DNA of 64,000 bases, from NCBI GenBank assembly GCA_037179335.1, contig JAKZHN010000012.1:744001-808000 (forward strand), written 5' to 3'. The stretch comes from Cyclaneusma minus (Eukaryota > Ascomycota > Leotiomycetes > Marthamycetales > Marthamycetaceae). Below the pieces are notes generated by a model that saw nothing but the letters and a program-made list of their open reading frames with translations, did not search any database and had not been told where the DNA came from. Made by a program: the position numbers and the translations under genes. Shown here in pieces: positions 22,116 through 34,800 of the stretch; position 1 is the stretch's first letter; each line of letters begins with the position of its first letter.

Positions 22116-23622
22116 TTAAAAGTTTGGAGAGGGTGGGGGAGGGTACTCGTTCTCGACGCTGTAACGGCTGTTGAGAGGGTGATAGGTGTTCAAAGCGTAG
22201 TACGGGCCGTTGTTTCGGTCGAGGGCGTCCATCTCTTGTCGCTCCGCCTCGGTGGGCGGTTGGTAGTCCTGGTAGGCAGGTCGAAGAGGGGAGCCGGGAG
22301 GCATCTCGCGGGCCTCGCCGGGGCGTTCCTGAGCTTCGAAAGGCCGGCCGTAGGCATCGTTGTTGTTCTGACCCATGTGAGGCAAGGCGCTCATTCCTCC
22401 AGACCAGTAGTGGCTGGGGCCGGGAATCTGCATGGGCCGACCGTCCTCAAAGTAGTTCATCTGACCCATGGGAGGCTGTGCTGGTGCAGCAGTCGGGCCC
22501 TGACCCATGGGAGGCTGTGCTGGTGTAGCAGTCGGGCCGCCCTTGCTGGGACGACCGCGACGCTTGCGGGCAGGCTTTGGGGCAATGGCGGGAGCCATGT
22601 CGGCGGCGGCAGCCATCATGGGTCCCATGAGGCCTCGGTTCGTTGCCATGTTCTGAGCCCTTCGAAGCTCGAAGGCGCTCATGGCGGGGGCAGGCGAGGG
22701 GTTCTGCTCATTGGCGGCAGAAGCACCTAAAACACGTTGTCAATATTTGCATTACCATGCTTGTGGAGCTACACCACGTACCCTGGCCTGCACCCCCCAC
22801 CGAGTACTTGACAGCCTTCTTCTGGGGCTTCTTCCACTCGCCATCAGACTCTATGGATGTTGTTAGTGTATGCATTGATCAGGTAAGGTCAGAACACTTG
22901 CCATCCTCGTCATGGCCGCGCTTCATGGTGGCGGTGTTGTTGTCGCTCTCGAGGTTGTCACTTTCGAGGTTGTCACTTTCGAGGTTGTCAGAGTCGTGGG
23001 GAGGAACTGGACACGTTGTGAGCATACATAAACATTGTCGAGCTTCAAGGTCAAGACACTCACTGGTTTGCTTGGAAAGACGTCCTTGTGTGGCTTGCTC
23101 GTAAGTGTCTGTCCACGAGATTGCGATTCCGTCGGCAGGGATCATGGATGCGAGGGGTTTTCCCATGTTGAGCAGACTCTCGAGCCAGCTAGCGTAGGCG
23201 GGGTGGTTGCGAGCGGTATGTATGTTGTAGCCGGACACAGGAAGGTGACCGGGCAGCGTGCTTCCACGGAAAGCGTCTCCAACGAGGTCTTCCTTGAGCT
23301 CCATATGGTCCTTGGCGGACTTATCGATTCTCATTACGCCGCCATCTGGACCAATGAAGGGTTTGCCTGCATGAGGCCGCTGATAACGCAGGTGCGTCCA
23401 CTTCCTGTTGGTAATGGTGAACACGATTTCGAAAGGTCGAAGGTGTTCACCTTTGACGTATCCCTCCTTCCAGGCCATCAGCAGTGAGCCTACGACCAGG
23501 TCCGAGAGACGATTCTCCTGGAGATACGGATTGATTACAACATCCTGGATCAGATAGGTTCCAGGCTCGGGATCGTAAAGTGGCCTTGCAGCCATATCTG
23601 CCAGTGACACTCGGCGAGGCAT
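22116..23622 (-). CDS. AT-hook-containing hypothetical protein
   Basis: Four exons are deduced: 23622-23064, 23006-22902, 22850-22782 and 22726-22116, giving 447 residues with the frame kept throughout. Intron 2 uses a GC donor (GCAAGT at 22901-22896). Moving the donor to the nearby GT would bring a stop into frame, so GC-AG is required. The N-terminal half (MPRRVSLADMAARPLYDPEP to about residue 187) is compact but unrecognised. Next come a three-fold DNLES repeat and an acidic/basic linker. KRRGRPSKG at about 299-307 is an AT-hook, which binds the minor groove of AT-rich DNA. The tail is Pro/Gln/Met-rich with a duplicated PAQPPMGQ unit. A nuclear, DNA-associated role is inferred from the AT-hook only. 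Confidence 0.8.
22950..22990 (-). repeat. 15-bp in-frame tandem repeat (DNLES x3)
   Basis: Three near-identical 15-base copies lie inside exon 2 of the AT-hook gene and encode DNLES. Copy number would be expected to vary between strains. Confidence 0.85.
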
Positions 23623-23888
23623 GGTGATTCGCGATAGAGGTTGCGCGGACAGAGATGCGGGGTCGCAGATGTGAAGGGGGGATTGGGGCGGAAGACCAAC
23701 TGCGGACGAAGCACAAAGCAGAACGTGGTAAACAAGATCTGCGGAGGAGAGCGGGCGGGACCACAGGATAAACAAGGACTGCGGAGCTTTAGCGCAATTT
23801 GTTTGCAGCTCGCTTAGTCAAGCGGCGGGTGAGCATGAGCAAACCCCTTTCTCGACAGTAAGTGGTTTTGTCAATAAGAGGTAGTGTT

Positions 23889-23934
23889 GTCGACAGGGGC
23901 GCTGTCGATAGCGAGCCCCTGTGTCGACAGGGGC
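23889..23934. repeat. GTCGACAGGGGC inverted and direct repeats
   Basis: GTCGACAGGGGC occurs at 23889-23900 and again at 23923-23934. The reverse-complement-like GCCCCTGTGTCGAC lies at 23915-23928 and overlaps the second copy. The first and reversed copies can form an imperfect hairpin. The block sits about 270-310 bases upstream of the AT-hook gene start, so it may be a regulatory site. Confidence 0.7.
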
Positions 23935-25129
23935 AACAATGTTGACAAGAGACAGTAGTGTTTCGATAGGAATGGTATCCACAGTCTTTAGATGCCGTGT
24001 ATTTACTCCATCTCATAATACTGTTGAAACCTGTAAGCTGTTGCTTACTCTTTGTTTGGTAGGTCTTGTCAAAATGGTGAATTTCATGGGATAAGGACCC
24101 AGGGCGAACCTCTGACCCATCCAGATGCTACCCATGGGTTTCTCATTGACCCATACGTTGACGAATGTATTACCGGCCCTGATCTTGCTTCATCTTTCAT
24201 CAAATATCCATGCTTCACCTCCGCTCGACTGGGACATGCAGTTTGCTTTGTCCACTGCTTTCTGTTGCTAGGATGTGTTCAAGACCAGGAGATGTCTGCC
24301 CTTTTTTGTGCAAATACCTAAGATAGACACCTGGTGGTTTTCTGACGACTCAAAGAAACCTGCCCTTGGGATAGTGCTCCACGGAATCATTAGTGAAAGC
24401 TAGATACTCGTAGCTATAACAAATACAGAGGAATTTTTTGTTTAAATAACCATCAAAGATATCAATATGAGTACTGCAGTCTGATATAAAATCGCAATGC
24501 GAGAGAGGACAGGGCGAGAAAGAGAGATTTGGTGGGAACTCAGAGTCACTGAGTCAGAGGGGGCGATGTTTCTGGATCTGGGTACTCATCGGTAGACACT
24601 AGACAGATATGGTTATCTCACAGGATGCTGGGTCCTGGCACTGCTGGAAATAAACTCAGTAGGTTACATCTGAGGAGTGACAGCTGAGAGATAAGTGTAT
24701 CCGAAGAAGCGAAAGCTATTGTCACGTCATGTGATTCTCAGTGTGCACTTGAGGCCTATCTTGGTTGGCCTAGCCATCTACCAAACACCCATAATCAGAT
24801 TCTCCACAGTTTGAAAACTCCCTGGATACTCTCTCCGCCTTGCCATCTTGCTTTCCGCAGCTGTGAAGTAGGCCCATCCCTTCAGTCAAAGTGTTGAAAA
24901 GATGGATCTGTAAACACCTCCCAGCAATGATACGACTTTAAGCTCGAGAAGTGGAATGAAAAGCCGAAACGAGTGGGTCACAGACCAGTTCTCAAAAAGT
25001 GCAGATTCTTAGCTGAATCCTAGCAACTCGCCGTTCCTCTATGTTTCTAGCCTTCTAGCGATTCTGAAATCCACAGTCAGCGGCTGAAAAGCTGAGCTTA
25101 CCATTTTTTCACATTTATTTCATCCTATC
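23935..25129. other. Intergenic, no gene recognised
   Basis: Only short frames are present, and none has a motif. The right part grades into the first promoter-like repeat array. Confidence 0.4.
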
Positions 25130-28100
25130 ATTGCATATATTCTTCACTCTCGCTGTACCCAGCCACCGTCACCCAACTCACCGACCGTCGAGACTCCAGA
25201 GCTTCTCATTTCCGTCCCGTCCGTAGCCCTGTAACAGGGAGTTACATCATACACTCAATTCACCAGGTCCCCACCATCAGATTCAAGTCCATTTAGACAG
25301 GGTAAGAACACTTTGGCGACTCTCTAGGTCACCAGGCGTACGACTGTCCGATGTAGTAGGTTTTCTTGCAGTCCAAGTGACGGAGAGATCGATCTATTTA
25401 TACCTGTGACCCCTTATCGTCTCACCCGAATCAGTGTTCAAGTCCGACGATTAACCGGCACACTTGAGCAAAATTCCAGCCTCAAACCAGCAGGGGCCCA
25501 AGGGCTATAAAAAGACTGCAGGTGCACAATCTGAGTCTACCTAACAAGACAAGAGCTTCAAAATCTCAGAGAAGACGGGGGCTTACGGGGTTCTGGATAC
25601 CTAGTTCATGGCATTTCGGGTTCTCCCTAGATCCTGAGATTCATGGTGTGACAGGCTGACCTGTAGGCTGCTTGCACACAATCTCTTCTAAGACTTTGAC
25701 TTTGGTCACACTCACATCATCGCCATCTCACTCACTCAACTGTTGACAAACCCAGTCACCACCGTCCCACACACCTACCGTCGAATTCCAGGGTTGGAAT
25801 TTCTCGCATTCGAAAACCAACTGCGACCTATCTACCTTCTACGCTCTCTCTAGTTTATGCGGTACATGCAACCCCAAGATTCGACAGCGACATGTACTCG
25901 TCTGGATGAACGCAGACCAGCATGGAACAATACAGAGTTCCGGCTGCTCTCTAGCAGCTCCCCTTGTGCTTCCTTCATTCCGAATTTGACCGCGCATGGA
26001 GGCCAATCTTGTGGCATATACAAAGTCATATTTCGTCCCGCCCTCGTCTACTTACACCCCCAACTCATGATATTCACCGCCGCCTCACTAGCCCACTAGC
26101 AACATACTCACTTACCCCCATCCCACCCACCCACCGTCAGATTCAAGGATCAGCATAATTATTTCGGGCTTACGGAAATTATCCTTATCGCCCCCAACTA
26201 CAACGACTTCTGGTTTCCATTCGTCAATTCAACGACACCAGCTTTTCCACAATTTGCAAACTCGGGCGACTTTCTCAGCCCTCACCCATACTCAAAGTTA
26301 TTCTGACTCATGCATACCTTCGGTTCCCAAGCGTGTGAGAAGTCGAGCTATTTATACCTGTTCCGCCATAGAGTATTGTAACGTGACTTGGCGCAAGGAC
26401 GCTTCCTCACTATCCAAAAACCTCACGATCATCAATAGCGCCCAAAGGCTATAAAAACAGTCAAGTCTCGGCCGACGGTTTCGGGATCACACAACTTCTT
26501 TGTCTGTACAGGTCATACATGTCTACCGTTTCTGCGGTGCTTACTGTATCCTGCTTTTCTTCCCGTGGTCTGGGTCTCTTCTACACGCCTTGCAGCCTGA
26601 GAGTCATCCAACGGCCACTGACCCTACCTGCACACACTTGTCAAATTTCACCCCATCAACAGTAACACCGTCTCACCCACCCCATCCCCATATTTTCCAA
26701 TCACCCCCATCCCACTGCCCCACTGTTGACATCCAACCTTTCTGGTCTCTAAAAACCATCCGCAACTTACTTGCGTGCTTTGCCCTTCCCAATCTCTATC
26801 TACGGTAATTTCAAGAACACCAAATGACCACAAGCAAATTCCAGCCATTTTGCAAGCTCGCTGGCAACTCTCTCGACCGACCATTCAAGCGTTTCTGCCG
26901 CGTTGCGTTTTCTTGCAGTCCCAATCGTGGGAGAGATCGAGTTATTTCCACCTTCCGGCCCTTGAGCTTTCCTCTCGATCCAGACCGCTGACTGGCTGGC
27001 CCACAACCCTGTAAAAGTCTTAGCTCCAAGTCATACTGACCGCGAAAAAAGCTATAAAAATATCAAAGTGTACGACCTGAATTCAACAAAACAAAGTCGA
27101 CAAATTGCGAAGACCAAGGAGGTGCAGAGTCCTGGCTTCTTCCTAGCTTCCATCTCGGATATTTCTTGGGTCCTGAGAATTCACAACCTGATAGTAACAC
27201 AGTAACCCTATGTTGCATATAGTGTTACGTTTTCGACCCATAACTGTCGAATGCCATCAGTCACCGCCATCCAACCCACCCACTGTCTCGACTTCAAACA
27301 ATCTCGTTTTCCTTGGCATTTAGTCATCAAAGCCACAATTTCAACCCATTTGCATTCTATCTCCACCCCACTCAATCCAAGTCGCCAACTCCCCCAAGCA
27401 GTTTCTCCGTAACGTGCGCCCTCCAACGACTTTCTCTGCCCTCATAGACTTTCTAGTTCCAGTGTATTCTTGCAATTCCAGTATGTCAGAGGTCCATCTT
27501 TTTATACCTGCCGAACCTTACTTTCCATAGGTAGTCACGCTTCCTCACTTTCCTCTAGTCACGCTTCCCCACTACCCACCCTACCTCACTTTCCAAAAAC
27601 CTAACAATCCTCAACATCGACCAAAAGCTATAAAGCCCCCCCAAAGTCTACCCCTCAACGCCAACAAACCAAAATCTGACCTCGACCAGCCCAAGGTGTG
27701 GATGCCCTACCTCATGCCTGCTCACTACCTATCATCTTTCGCTTCTTCCTAAAATCCCAGGTACCTTAGATCTCAAAATTCACTTAATTCACAGCCCGTC
27801 CTTAACAGCAACCTACCTAGGTAATGACCCCTATTTACGCACAATCACGATTCAACCCATCACCGCCATCTCCTCCACTCACCCCCCATCTCCTCCCTTC
27901 CCCACCCCCCATCTCCCTCCCCACCAACTTTTCTCATCCGAAATCCTCTCATCTTCAAAACCCATCCATAGATCCCATCCATACCATAACCAACTTGCAT
28001 ACTTCCCCCACAGTCTACGGTACCCTAAATTTCAAGGACACCCACCAAATGCACCAAAAGCAGCTTCCACCCATCTTGCAAGCTCCCCGGCGGACCTCTA

Positions 28101-28420
28101 GACCAATAAGGTAGATTGTCTTTTCTTGCAGTCCCCATCATGAGGCAAGTCGATGCATTTATACTCCCACTGGACACCTTGGAAACAGCTGAAACGTGAC
28201 TTGAGGCAAGTCACTGTCCAAGGGCCGCCGTGGAAAAGTCGATCACAGGTCCTCGAAGACCGTCTGGATGAATCCCACGACACATCCCAGTACTCTAGAG
28301 ATTACGGTAAGAAGGAGCAGACTTGTCGGTACTCTGTATTAAGCTATTCATCCCAGCGTCGTATTACTATTACACCTCTTAAGAACTTCCCGCCATTACA
28401 ACCATTAAGCCCCCAATAAA
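25130..28420 (+). repeat. Array 1: about five degenerate promoter-like repeat units
   Basis: Recurrent word sets appear in the same order. A leader resembles CACCGTC near 25175, 25777, 26134, 26670, 27250 and 27860. TTCTTGCAGTCC-like words occur at about 25361, 26925, 27468 and 28122. A TATTTATACCTG-type box follows at about 25394, 26349, 27500 and 28158. A second box, GCTATAAAAA-like, lies about 100-120 bases further at 25504, 26449, 27048 and 27628. Unit spacing is about 550-950 bases. The copies are diverged but collinear, so this is an old tandem amplification. No protein frame is shared among the units. Each unit resembles a promoter plus short transcript on the plus strand, which is inference. 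Confidence 0.6.
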
Positions 28421-28847
28421 GTCAAACCACAAGAATTCAAGGAGAATGATTTAGCAGAAACTTCATATTCCTATTCCCGTGCTATCGTCCGCACTACCCA
28501 CGTCTTCGGAAAGACATTGGAAGCAAGAAACACTTAAGAGACGACTCGCAAAAGTCAAGCACCGATCCGATACGCGAATTCAATACGATTACAAAGGAGA
28601 AGTAAACCCCCCCACAACCCTATCCCCTTCGCGTTTCGCCCCATAGAGTATTCCCCAGCACCTTATTCAACGGGTATTCGCGTAGTGGTATCATCAAAAT
28701 CATTTGTTTTTTGACCCTCGAGGAAACATGCAAACCAATTGGATTAAAGGAACCGGCAAAGAAGAGTTTAAGCTTTCAAAACGAACGTGAGCTGGATGTG
28801 TCGAGTCATAGATGACTCAGCAACGTCGAGCTGGCAGTACGTTTTAC

Positions 28848-31729
28848 TTAGGCGGAGGTTCCGTTGTAGACGGGGTTGTTGGCTCCCAAAGTAGTACCGA
28901 GGTGCTCGGTCTTGGGCTGGCTGAAGGCCTGGTCCACGGAGTTGCTGAAGCCGGAGGTGCCGTTGGTAGCGGCACCGCTGCCGTTGGTGCCGTCGTAGCC
29001 AGTGGTGCCGGCGTTGGCCTGGGACTTCTCAGTCATTGAGGAAGTGTTGCCAATGTTCTGGGCACCGTTCACACCACCAGAGGTGACGTCGTGGGGCTTG
29101 CGGCTGGGCTCGCCGGCAGAAGGAATGTTGGTGGACTTGCTGGCGCTGCCGATGCCGAAGACGGGAGACTCCCACTTCTCGCCCTTGGCGGCCATCTCCT
29201 TGTACTCGGTGGCCTTGCTGGAAATACCACCGGGGAGGGAGATGTCAGGGAAGATCGAGTCGTGCTTGGTGACGGCCATGTTGACCTTCTTGTCAGCGGC
29301 AGATTCCTGGACCTCCTTGGCCTTCTGCTTGCCTTGCATGAGCTGCTTCTGGGCAGCAGTAGCGTAGCGCTGGTAGATGTTGGAAGCCTGTTCAGGGTTC
29401 CTCTTAACTTCCTCAGCGGCACGGTCGGCCTCGAGCTTAATCTGGTAGCAGAGATTGTCCAACTCGGTGAACTTCTGCTTGATGACCTGCTCAAGTGCCT
29501 TCTGGAGACCAGGGCGGATGACCTTCAGCATGATAGGCTTAGCAAGGGCCAAAAGCAACTTGTGCTTGGACTGCTTGAACTTGATGTTGAAGTTCTTCAC
29601 ATTAACGTTGACGCTGGAAACCTTGAAGAAGTTCTGGCGATCCTTCTTCTCGGCAGTAGCCATGCGGATGTCGAAGCTGAATCCTTCACCACCAAGGAAG
29701 ATGTCAGCAACACCAAGGTCGGTGATCGATGGGAATCCCTGCTTCTTCTTGATGTAGTAAGAAACATCGCGGAGATCGCACTGGACACCAGAGACCTTGA
29801 TCATGACATCATTCTTGTTCTTGTTGGCAACGCCCTTACGGCCCCAGCGGAAGTGGTTGTTGCTCTCGAGCATGAAAACATTGGGCATCAAGTTGTCAGA
29901 CTCAATGACAAGGTTCTCAATGACAGCATCCATCATGGGGTCGGAGTACTCAATGCGAGGGATTGGTACGTAAGCGACGTGCTCAAAGGCAGCAGGAAGG
30001 ATGACTTCGGAAAGATCCTTGAGCAAGTGAGGCTTGAAAGTGGGCTTGCCGTTCTCGTCGTTGCCCAAGTCATTGAACAGCTTCTGCACGCTCTCGGCAA
30101 AGCGGCGGTTCTGGGGATCCTTATCGAACTGATCACCCAAGAACTTGACCTCATCGACAATGCGGTCAGTGTGGTTGCGGTAGCGGTCACGAAGCAAGAA
30201 GTTGCCTTGGTCGTACAGACGGCCGTACTCATCGTTGGCAGCATCCTCCATGATGTAGCCTTGCTGCTTGAGGCACTTGCGAACGTAAGCGTCAACTGAC
30301 TTGAACCACTTCTTCAGTTCCGGATCTTGGTCAGCGTCCTTGTAGATTATGTTCAGGGCATCGAACAGATCGTTCGAGGAGGTGCCGTTGGCAAAGCGCT
30401 CGAGGAGCAACTTCATGTCCTTCTCAGCTGACTTCAGGGCAGTGTCACCGTGAGCGTCCTGAACAGTGCCAGCACCTTGTTGAGCAACAGTATTGGCATG
30501 ACCACCGTAAGTCTCCGCAAGGTTGAGAAGAGTGTCGATGGCTTCCATGTAGTCGGGGTGACCCTGGATCTCAACAACCATCTTCTTCAGGCGCCAGATG
30601 ATCTGCTCCTTGCGCTCCTGGGGCATCTTGTTGGCGAGGTAGTTATTCGCCTTCTGCTTGTAGGTTCTGGCAGCCTCCTTGGTCTTGTCGTCGACGTTGG
30701 TGTCGTCACGATCCTTGAGGGTATCGATACCGGATCGTGCACCAGACTGAGCATCCACACCAGAGTTGCCGCCTTGTTGTTGGTCCCGGGCAGCACGGTC
30801 GGCCGCGTTGGTAGGGTCACGCGAACCCGATGGATCCGCAGACTGGGAAGCATCACCAGCAGCATCCTTCAGGTCTTGCTTGGAAACCGGCTTATTCTTG
30901 TCAACGGCAGTCTTGAACTGGTTCTTGAGGTTGTCCCTGGACAGATCGGGGGTCTCGTGCCAGGTGTTGTCGGGAGCAGGTTTGTCGATGTTGGACAAAG
31001 CGTCTTGTGATGGGTTGACCTTCGAGGCAGCCTTGGTAGCAGCATCGCCAGCCATGTCACGGATGAGGGTGGTAGCATCGCTGACTGTGGAGAAGTTAGT
31101 TTTCCATCAACCATTGAAGGCTGGCATATAGGCTATCAACTTACGAAGCTTTCTGAACTCTCCGTTGGTGATCAAAAGCGTTCCCAGAGTACGCAGACCA
31201 CTCAACGCCTCGTTGCCATGTTGCTTGGCAGTGTCCTTGTCAACGGGCGCACCTGGCAAGCCAGCACCATTGCCGGAGATCTGCTGTGTTTGCCAGATGA
31301 AGTCCTGCAGCAGGTCGCCTTCGTTCTTGCTCAACAGCAGTACCTTGGCTTGCTCAACAACATCCTTCAGATCGCGAACCAGACCTTGGCCTTCGGTCGA
31401 GAGCTTCTGGGATGGGTTGGCCATGGGCTTGCTTGCCAGGAAGCTGTTCAATGCCACGTCAATCTGCGCATTGGAAGGGACCTTTCCATTTTGGAAAGCT
31501 GCGGGCGTGTGTTAGCGATTTGCATTGATTGGCCAAGCAGGATGTCGGACGAGGGAGTGAAAGCACTTACCGGAGATGATGCCATACAGCTGGAGCTTCT
31601 GGTTCACCGAGGCCTCCTTTGTCGCCTGCGCGGATAGTTAGTATGCGGACGAGGTCAAGATCTTGACGGGGTCAAATGCAGATGCGCTCAACATACCTTG
31701 TCGGTCGGCTTGTTGACTTTGCTAGACAT
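28848..31729 (-). CDS. HAM1-like (TULIP/BPI-type) large fungal protein
   Basis: Four exons are deduced: 31729-31697, 31625-31571, 31498-31145 and 31084-28848, giving about 892 residues with the frame kept. The start is MSSKVNKPTDK. The family matches what I know as HAM1-like N-terminal (formerly DUF5923) and C-terminal (formerly DUF4449) domains, which relate to bactericidal/permeability-increasing (TULIP) lipid-binding folds. The N-terminal helical part contains MPQERKEQIIWRLKKMVVEI. The C-terminal domain contains IRMATAEKKDRQNFF, VNVNVKNFNIKFKQSKHK and KPIMLKVIRPGLQKALEQ. The tail is Gly/Ser/Asn/Thr-rich. There is no signal peptide. A lipid-transfer or membrane-contact role follows from the fold and is not shown here. 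Confidence 0.88.
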
Positions 31730-33854
31730 GATGAGGGATCGCAGCAAAAACAATGGGTATCACTAGAAAGAAGGAGAGCGGGCGGCTCGGTCTTCGGACG
31801 AAGCACTCGCAATATCAATGCAGTAGTAGCACAGAGTCGTAAGTGATGCGGACTCGACTGGAGAGCGTGCGGTGTGGATTGATGTGCGGGCGGAGATCAA
31901 TCGATGTTGCGGACGGAGGACAGTTGGTCGCAGGTTTTAAGGGAACAGCGCAGGCGGGAGATTGGAAGGGAGGCGAGCTGCACACTAAATTCTCGGTGGA
32001 AGGAGCAGAGGCGCAGGTAAGGTATGGAGCGTGGGCGCCGAGGGAGCGGTTTGGCGCCTTTATTAGCAGCAGCCAGCGGCAAACACAGCAACGTCACAGC
32101 AGCCACAGCCAGTAAACTCGACTGGGCCTGGCAGGCTGCAACACGGCAGAACAGGCTTTTTGCGCCCTCCCTTTTTTCCCCAATTTCCTATTTCCTAAGA
32201 GATTTTCCTTCTTTCTGGCGGCGTGCTGTCGCCGGTAGCTGGATGCAGGCAAGCTCGCGCCTCGATCAGGAGCTATGAGCACACTTGACGACGTCATCTA
32301 TTTTGCGGCCCCTTGTGCGTTCGAAGCAAGTGGCTCCAGTCTGTCTCGAAGGGTTCTGGCATCGACCCCAAGCTGGCAAGCTCCATCAGGCCAGCCAATT
32401 GGCCCCCCAGACTCGCATGGCGTCACAAGTGCTCCATGCAATTTCCCCCGTCTGATGCGCCGTGCTGTTTGCTAAGAGCCCGAGGCTTGAGACGAGAATG
32501 ATATGCGTTTCATCTGCCCTCAACGGTCGCTAACAGTTAGCAAAAGACCTCATTTCTTTCCAGATCCGTCGCCAGTAATGCATTTTTCTGCTCACGAGCT
32601 TGCTTCTAGCCAGGGGAATCGCGCGTCTTCCCCTTATCGCCAGCTCGCCAGCTATTCCGGGCAATTGGCCAGATGGGCACGATTGGGCTGTCGAGAGCGG
32701 CTCATCACGCGCGCCGCCGTTCGTCGACTTCTGAAGGAAACGGGCATGGTGTCGCTATGTGGTGTGACGCATTCCACTCGCCGTGGTGATGGCATTTCTC
32801 GCTTTTCCATGTGATGTCCAGCAGGGATGGCGCCAATCATCCGACGCCATCTCCACTTCCCAATCGACGGGCCAACCGCTGTGTGCTTCACGAATCATGG
32901 CCGCCGCGACCTGGACACGCTTCACAGCATACGAACTGCAACCATTGAAAAGGGACTCGTCGCCCGTCGAATGACACATTTTGCCCCCCATGTTCTGGAC
33001 CGACCTTCCACCAAAAAAGAAACTTCGATCGTCTTGCCGCAATCCGCACCAGCCTCCAGCCACAGGGTCAACAATTCCTCAAGCCCGTCCCTGCTGTCCG
33101 AACGCGGCATGTCCCAACATGTCTTGAAGAAGCCCCGGAGCTGAATCCGTCAAGGGGATCGACCTATGACATGTCGAGCCAGACAGGTTGTGGCCATGCC
33201 CCGGTTTCTGTGCAGATCAATTATATCAAGTTCCTGTGCTCTGACGTGGATGGCGCCCTGGCCTCGCGTCGCGACTCGTCCGATCCGCAACGCGTATCCT
33301 GGAAATTCTATCAGATCAATCATTACAAAAAGGCCCGCTAACCCCAAAGCTTGTTCCGCAGCATTCCTGTGGCTTTTATCGACACATATCCCAAATCCAC
33401 GGGTACGTAGGTATTTTTGGCAATCGCTGGACTTTCAAGTCAAGAAGTCAAGAATCGCTCGAGTCGAGCATCGGCTTAAGCTTAGAACACCAAAAAGACA
33501 GCTTGTCCCCAAGCGTCCGTCGCTCCGAGATCCCTTTCTTTGACACACAGGTGTTTCCTCAGTCCTGACGTCAACCATTTCAAGATCTCTCCTTGCCATA
33601 TGTTATCCTGGATTGAAACCGATACTTCCCCACTTTTCTTCGTCAATAATCAGATTATCAGCTCCAGGTCACATCGACACTATGTTAAACATCTTCCCGC
33701 CGGACCTTCTCCCCCGCAAACCGCACAATGACATTCGAACGCTGCACAAGCGTCCGAATCCACAAACACGAGACCGGATGTTCCACCGCGCAAACAGCGG
33801 CATTATCGTCGCCGCTGTTTCCAAAAGTTGAAGTAAAAAAGCCCAAAAACAACG
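31730..33854. other. Long intergenic region upstream of the HAM1-like gene
   Basis: The left part is the HAM1-like gene promoter and 5' UTR. Many 60-125 codon frames on both strands lack domains. No repeat or additional RNA gene was seen before the tRNA. Confidence 0.4.
33845..33849 (-). terminator. Pol III T-run terminator of tRNA-Arg
   Basis: A run of five T residues on the minus strand begins six bases after the tRNA 3' end, as expected for RNA polymerase III termination. Confidence 0.75.
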
Positions 33855-33926
33855 CACTCTCGGTGGGGCTCGAACCCACAGCCTTTGGATTAGAAGTCCA
33901 ACGCTCTACCATTGAGCCACGAGAGC
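33855..33926 (-). tRNA. tRNA-Arg (anticodon UCU)
   Basis: Reading the minus strand, the acceptor stem starts GCTCTCG and pairs with CGAGAGT, with a G-U first pair as in yeast tRNA-Arg(UCU). The D arm is TGGCTCAATGGTAGAGC. The anticodon stem-loop TTGGA CTTCTAA TCCAA has anticodon TCT, and the T arm has GGTTCGAGCC. There is no intron. The internal A and B boxes are intact. Confidence 0.97.
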
Positions 33927-34069
33927 CGAACTGTGGCAAGTGAAGCTGAAGTTGAGATTCTTGCCGCGATTTGGGACTCATATACCAGCTTGTCCATTGC
34001 GGCAGCGGTTTGTACAGTTCTTTTCACTCCCCGTCATATCTTGCTTTCCGATCCGAGCGAGAGGAGCAA

Positions 34070-34183
34070 ATGTTGAACATGAAGTTCTTCAAATGTTGAA
34101 AATGGAGTTCTTCAAATGTTGAAAATGAAGTTCTTCAAATGTTGAAAATGAAGTTCTTCAAATGTTGAAAATGAAGTTCTTCA
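34070..34183. repeat. 23-bp minisatellite, five copies
   Basis: Five nearly identical head-to-tail copies start at 34070, 34093, 34116, 34139 and 34162. The core is ATGTTGAAAATGAAGTTCTT. Only two single-base differences occur (C in copy 1 and G in copy 2), and the last copy is one base short. It lies about 140 bases from the tRNA and is not coding. Confidence 0.95.
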
Positions 34184-34800
34184 CCTGGAATATAAGCTGA
34201 GATGAGCGGTTCCGTGGCGATGCGGACAGAAGTGCGCACCTGGGTGCTGGCCGGAGAAGAAGGACAAGGCGACGGCACATGAGATGCCTCGCTTGTTCGC
34301 ACGACGAACCCCGAGGAGAGAACGACTACATGTACATATCAAAGTTGAGTTTTACGAGCAGGTTTCTTTATCTGTCGCTTGTTGCACATGTCAGAATATC
34401 TTGTTCTCTCAAAACTCTGCTCGTGGGAGCTGGCGATAGTAGTTGTATTTCCCTCACAACTCGGTCAGCGACTGCATCTGGGGTTGAGCAAATACTGGTC
34501 CTCGAAAGTCAAGCACTTCGTTTTTATAATGTGCTGAAGGTGGGATTGGAAGCTGTTGGTTCAAACAAAGTTCCGCTCGTGCACATGCGCGAACCTTATA
34601 ATCAACGGCAGTCCGAAAATCCCCGGAACTGCCGTGGGAGAAGTATATAGTACCGGCCAGACCTCTGATTTTTCCAAGATCAAGACATTTGCTCTTTGGT
34701 GTCTGGAGAGCATTGGCGTTTGGCCTTCTGCGTTGGTTTATCGAGGCCTCTAGATTCTAACCCACAGTATCTTTCCATCCCGGGTCTCACCAGCTCAACC
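34184..34800. other. Intergenic, promoter side of the monooxygenase
   Basis: A 123-codon frame is present (34279-34650) but has no domain. The last 60 bases before 34801 are the likely leader of the monooxygenase. Nothing else was recognised. Confidence 0.4.

Noticed and set aside
29091..30299. 402-codon plus-strand open frame
   Set aside because: It lies antisense to the HAM1-like gene. The Leu/Val-rich composition is the mirror of the real coding frame and carries no domain.
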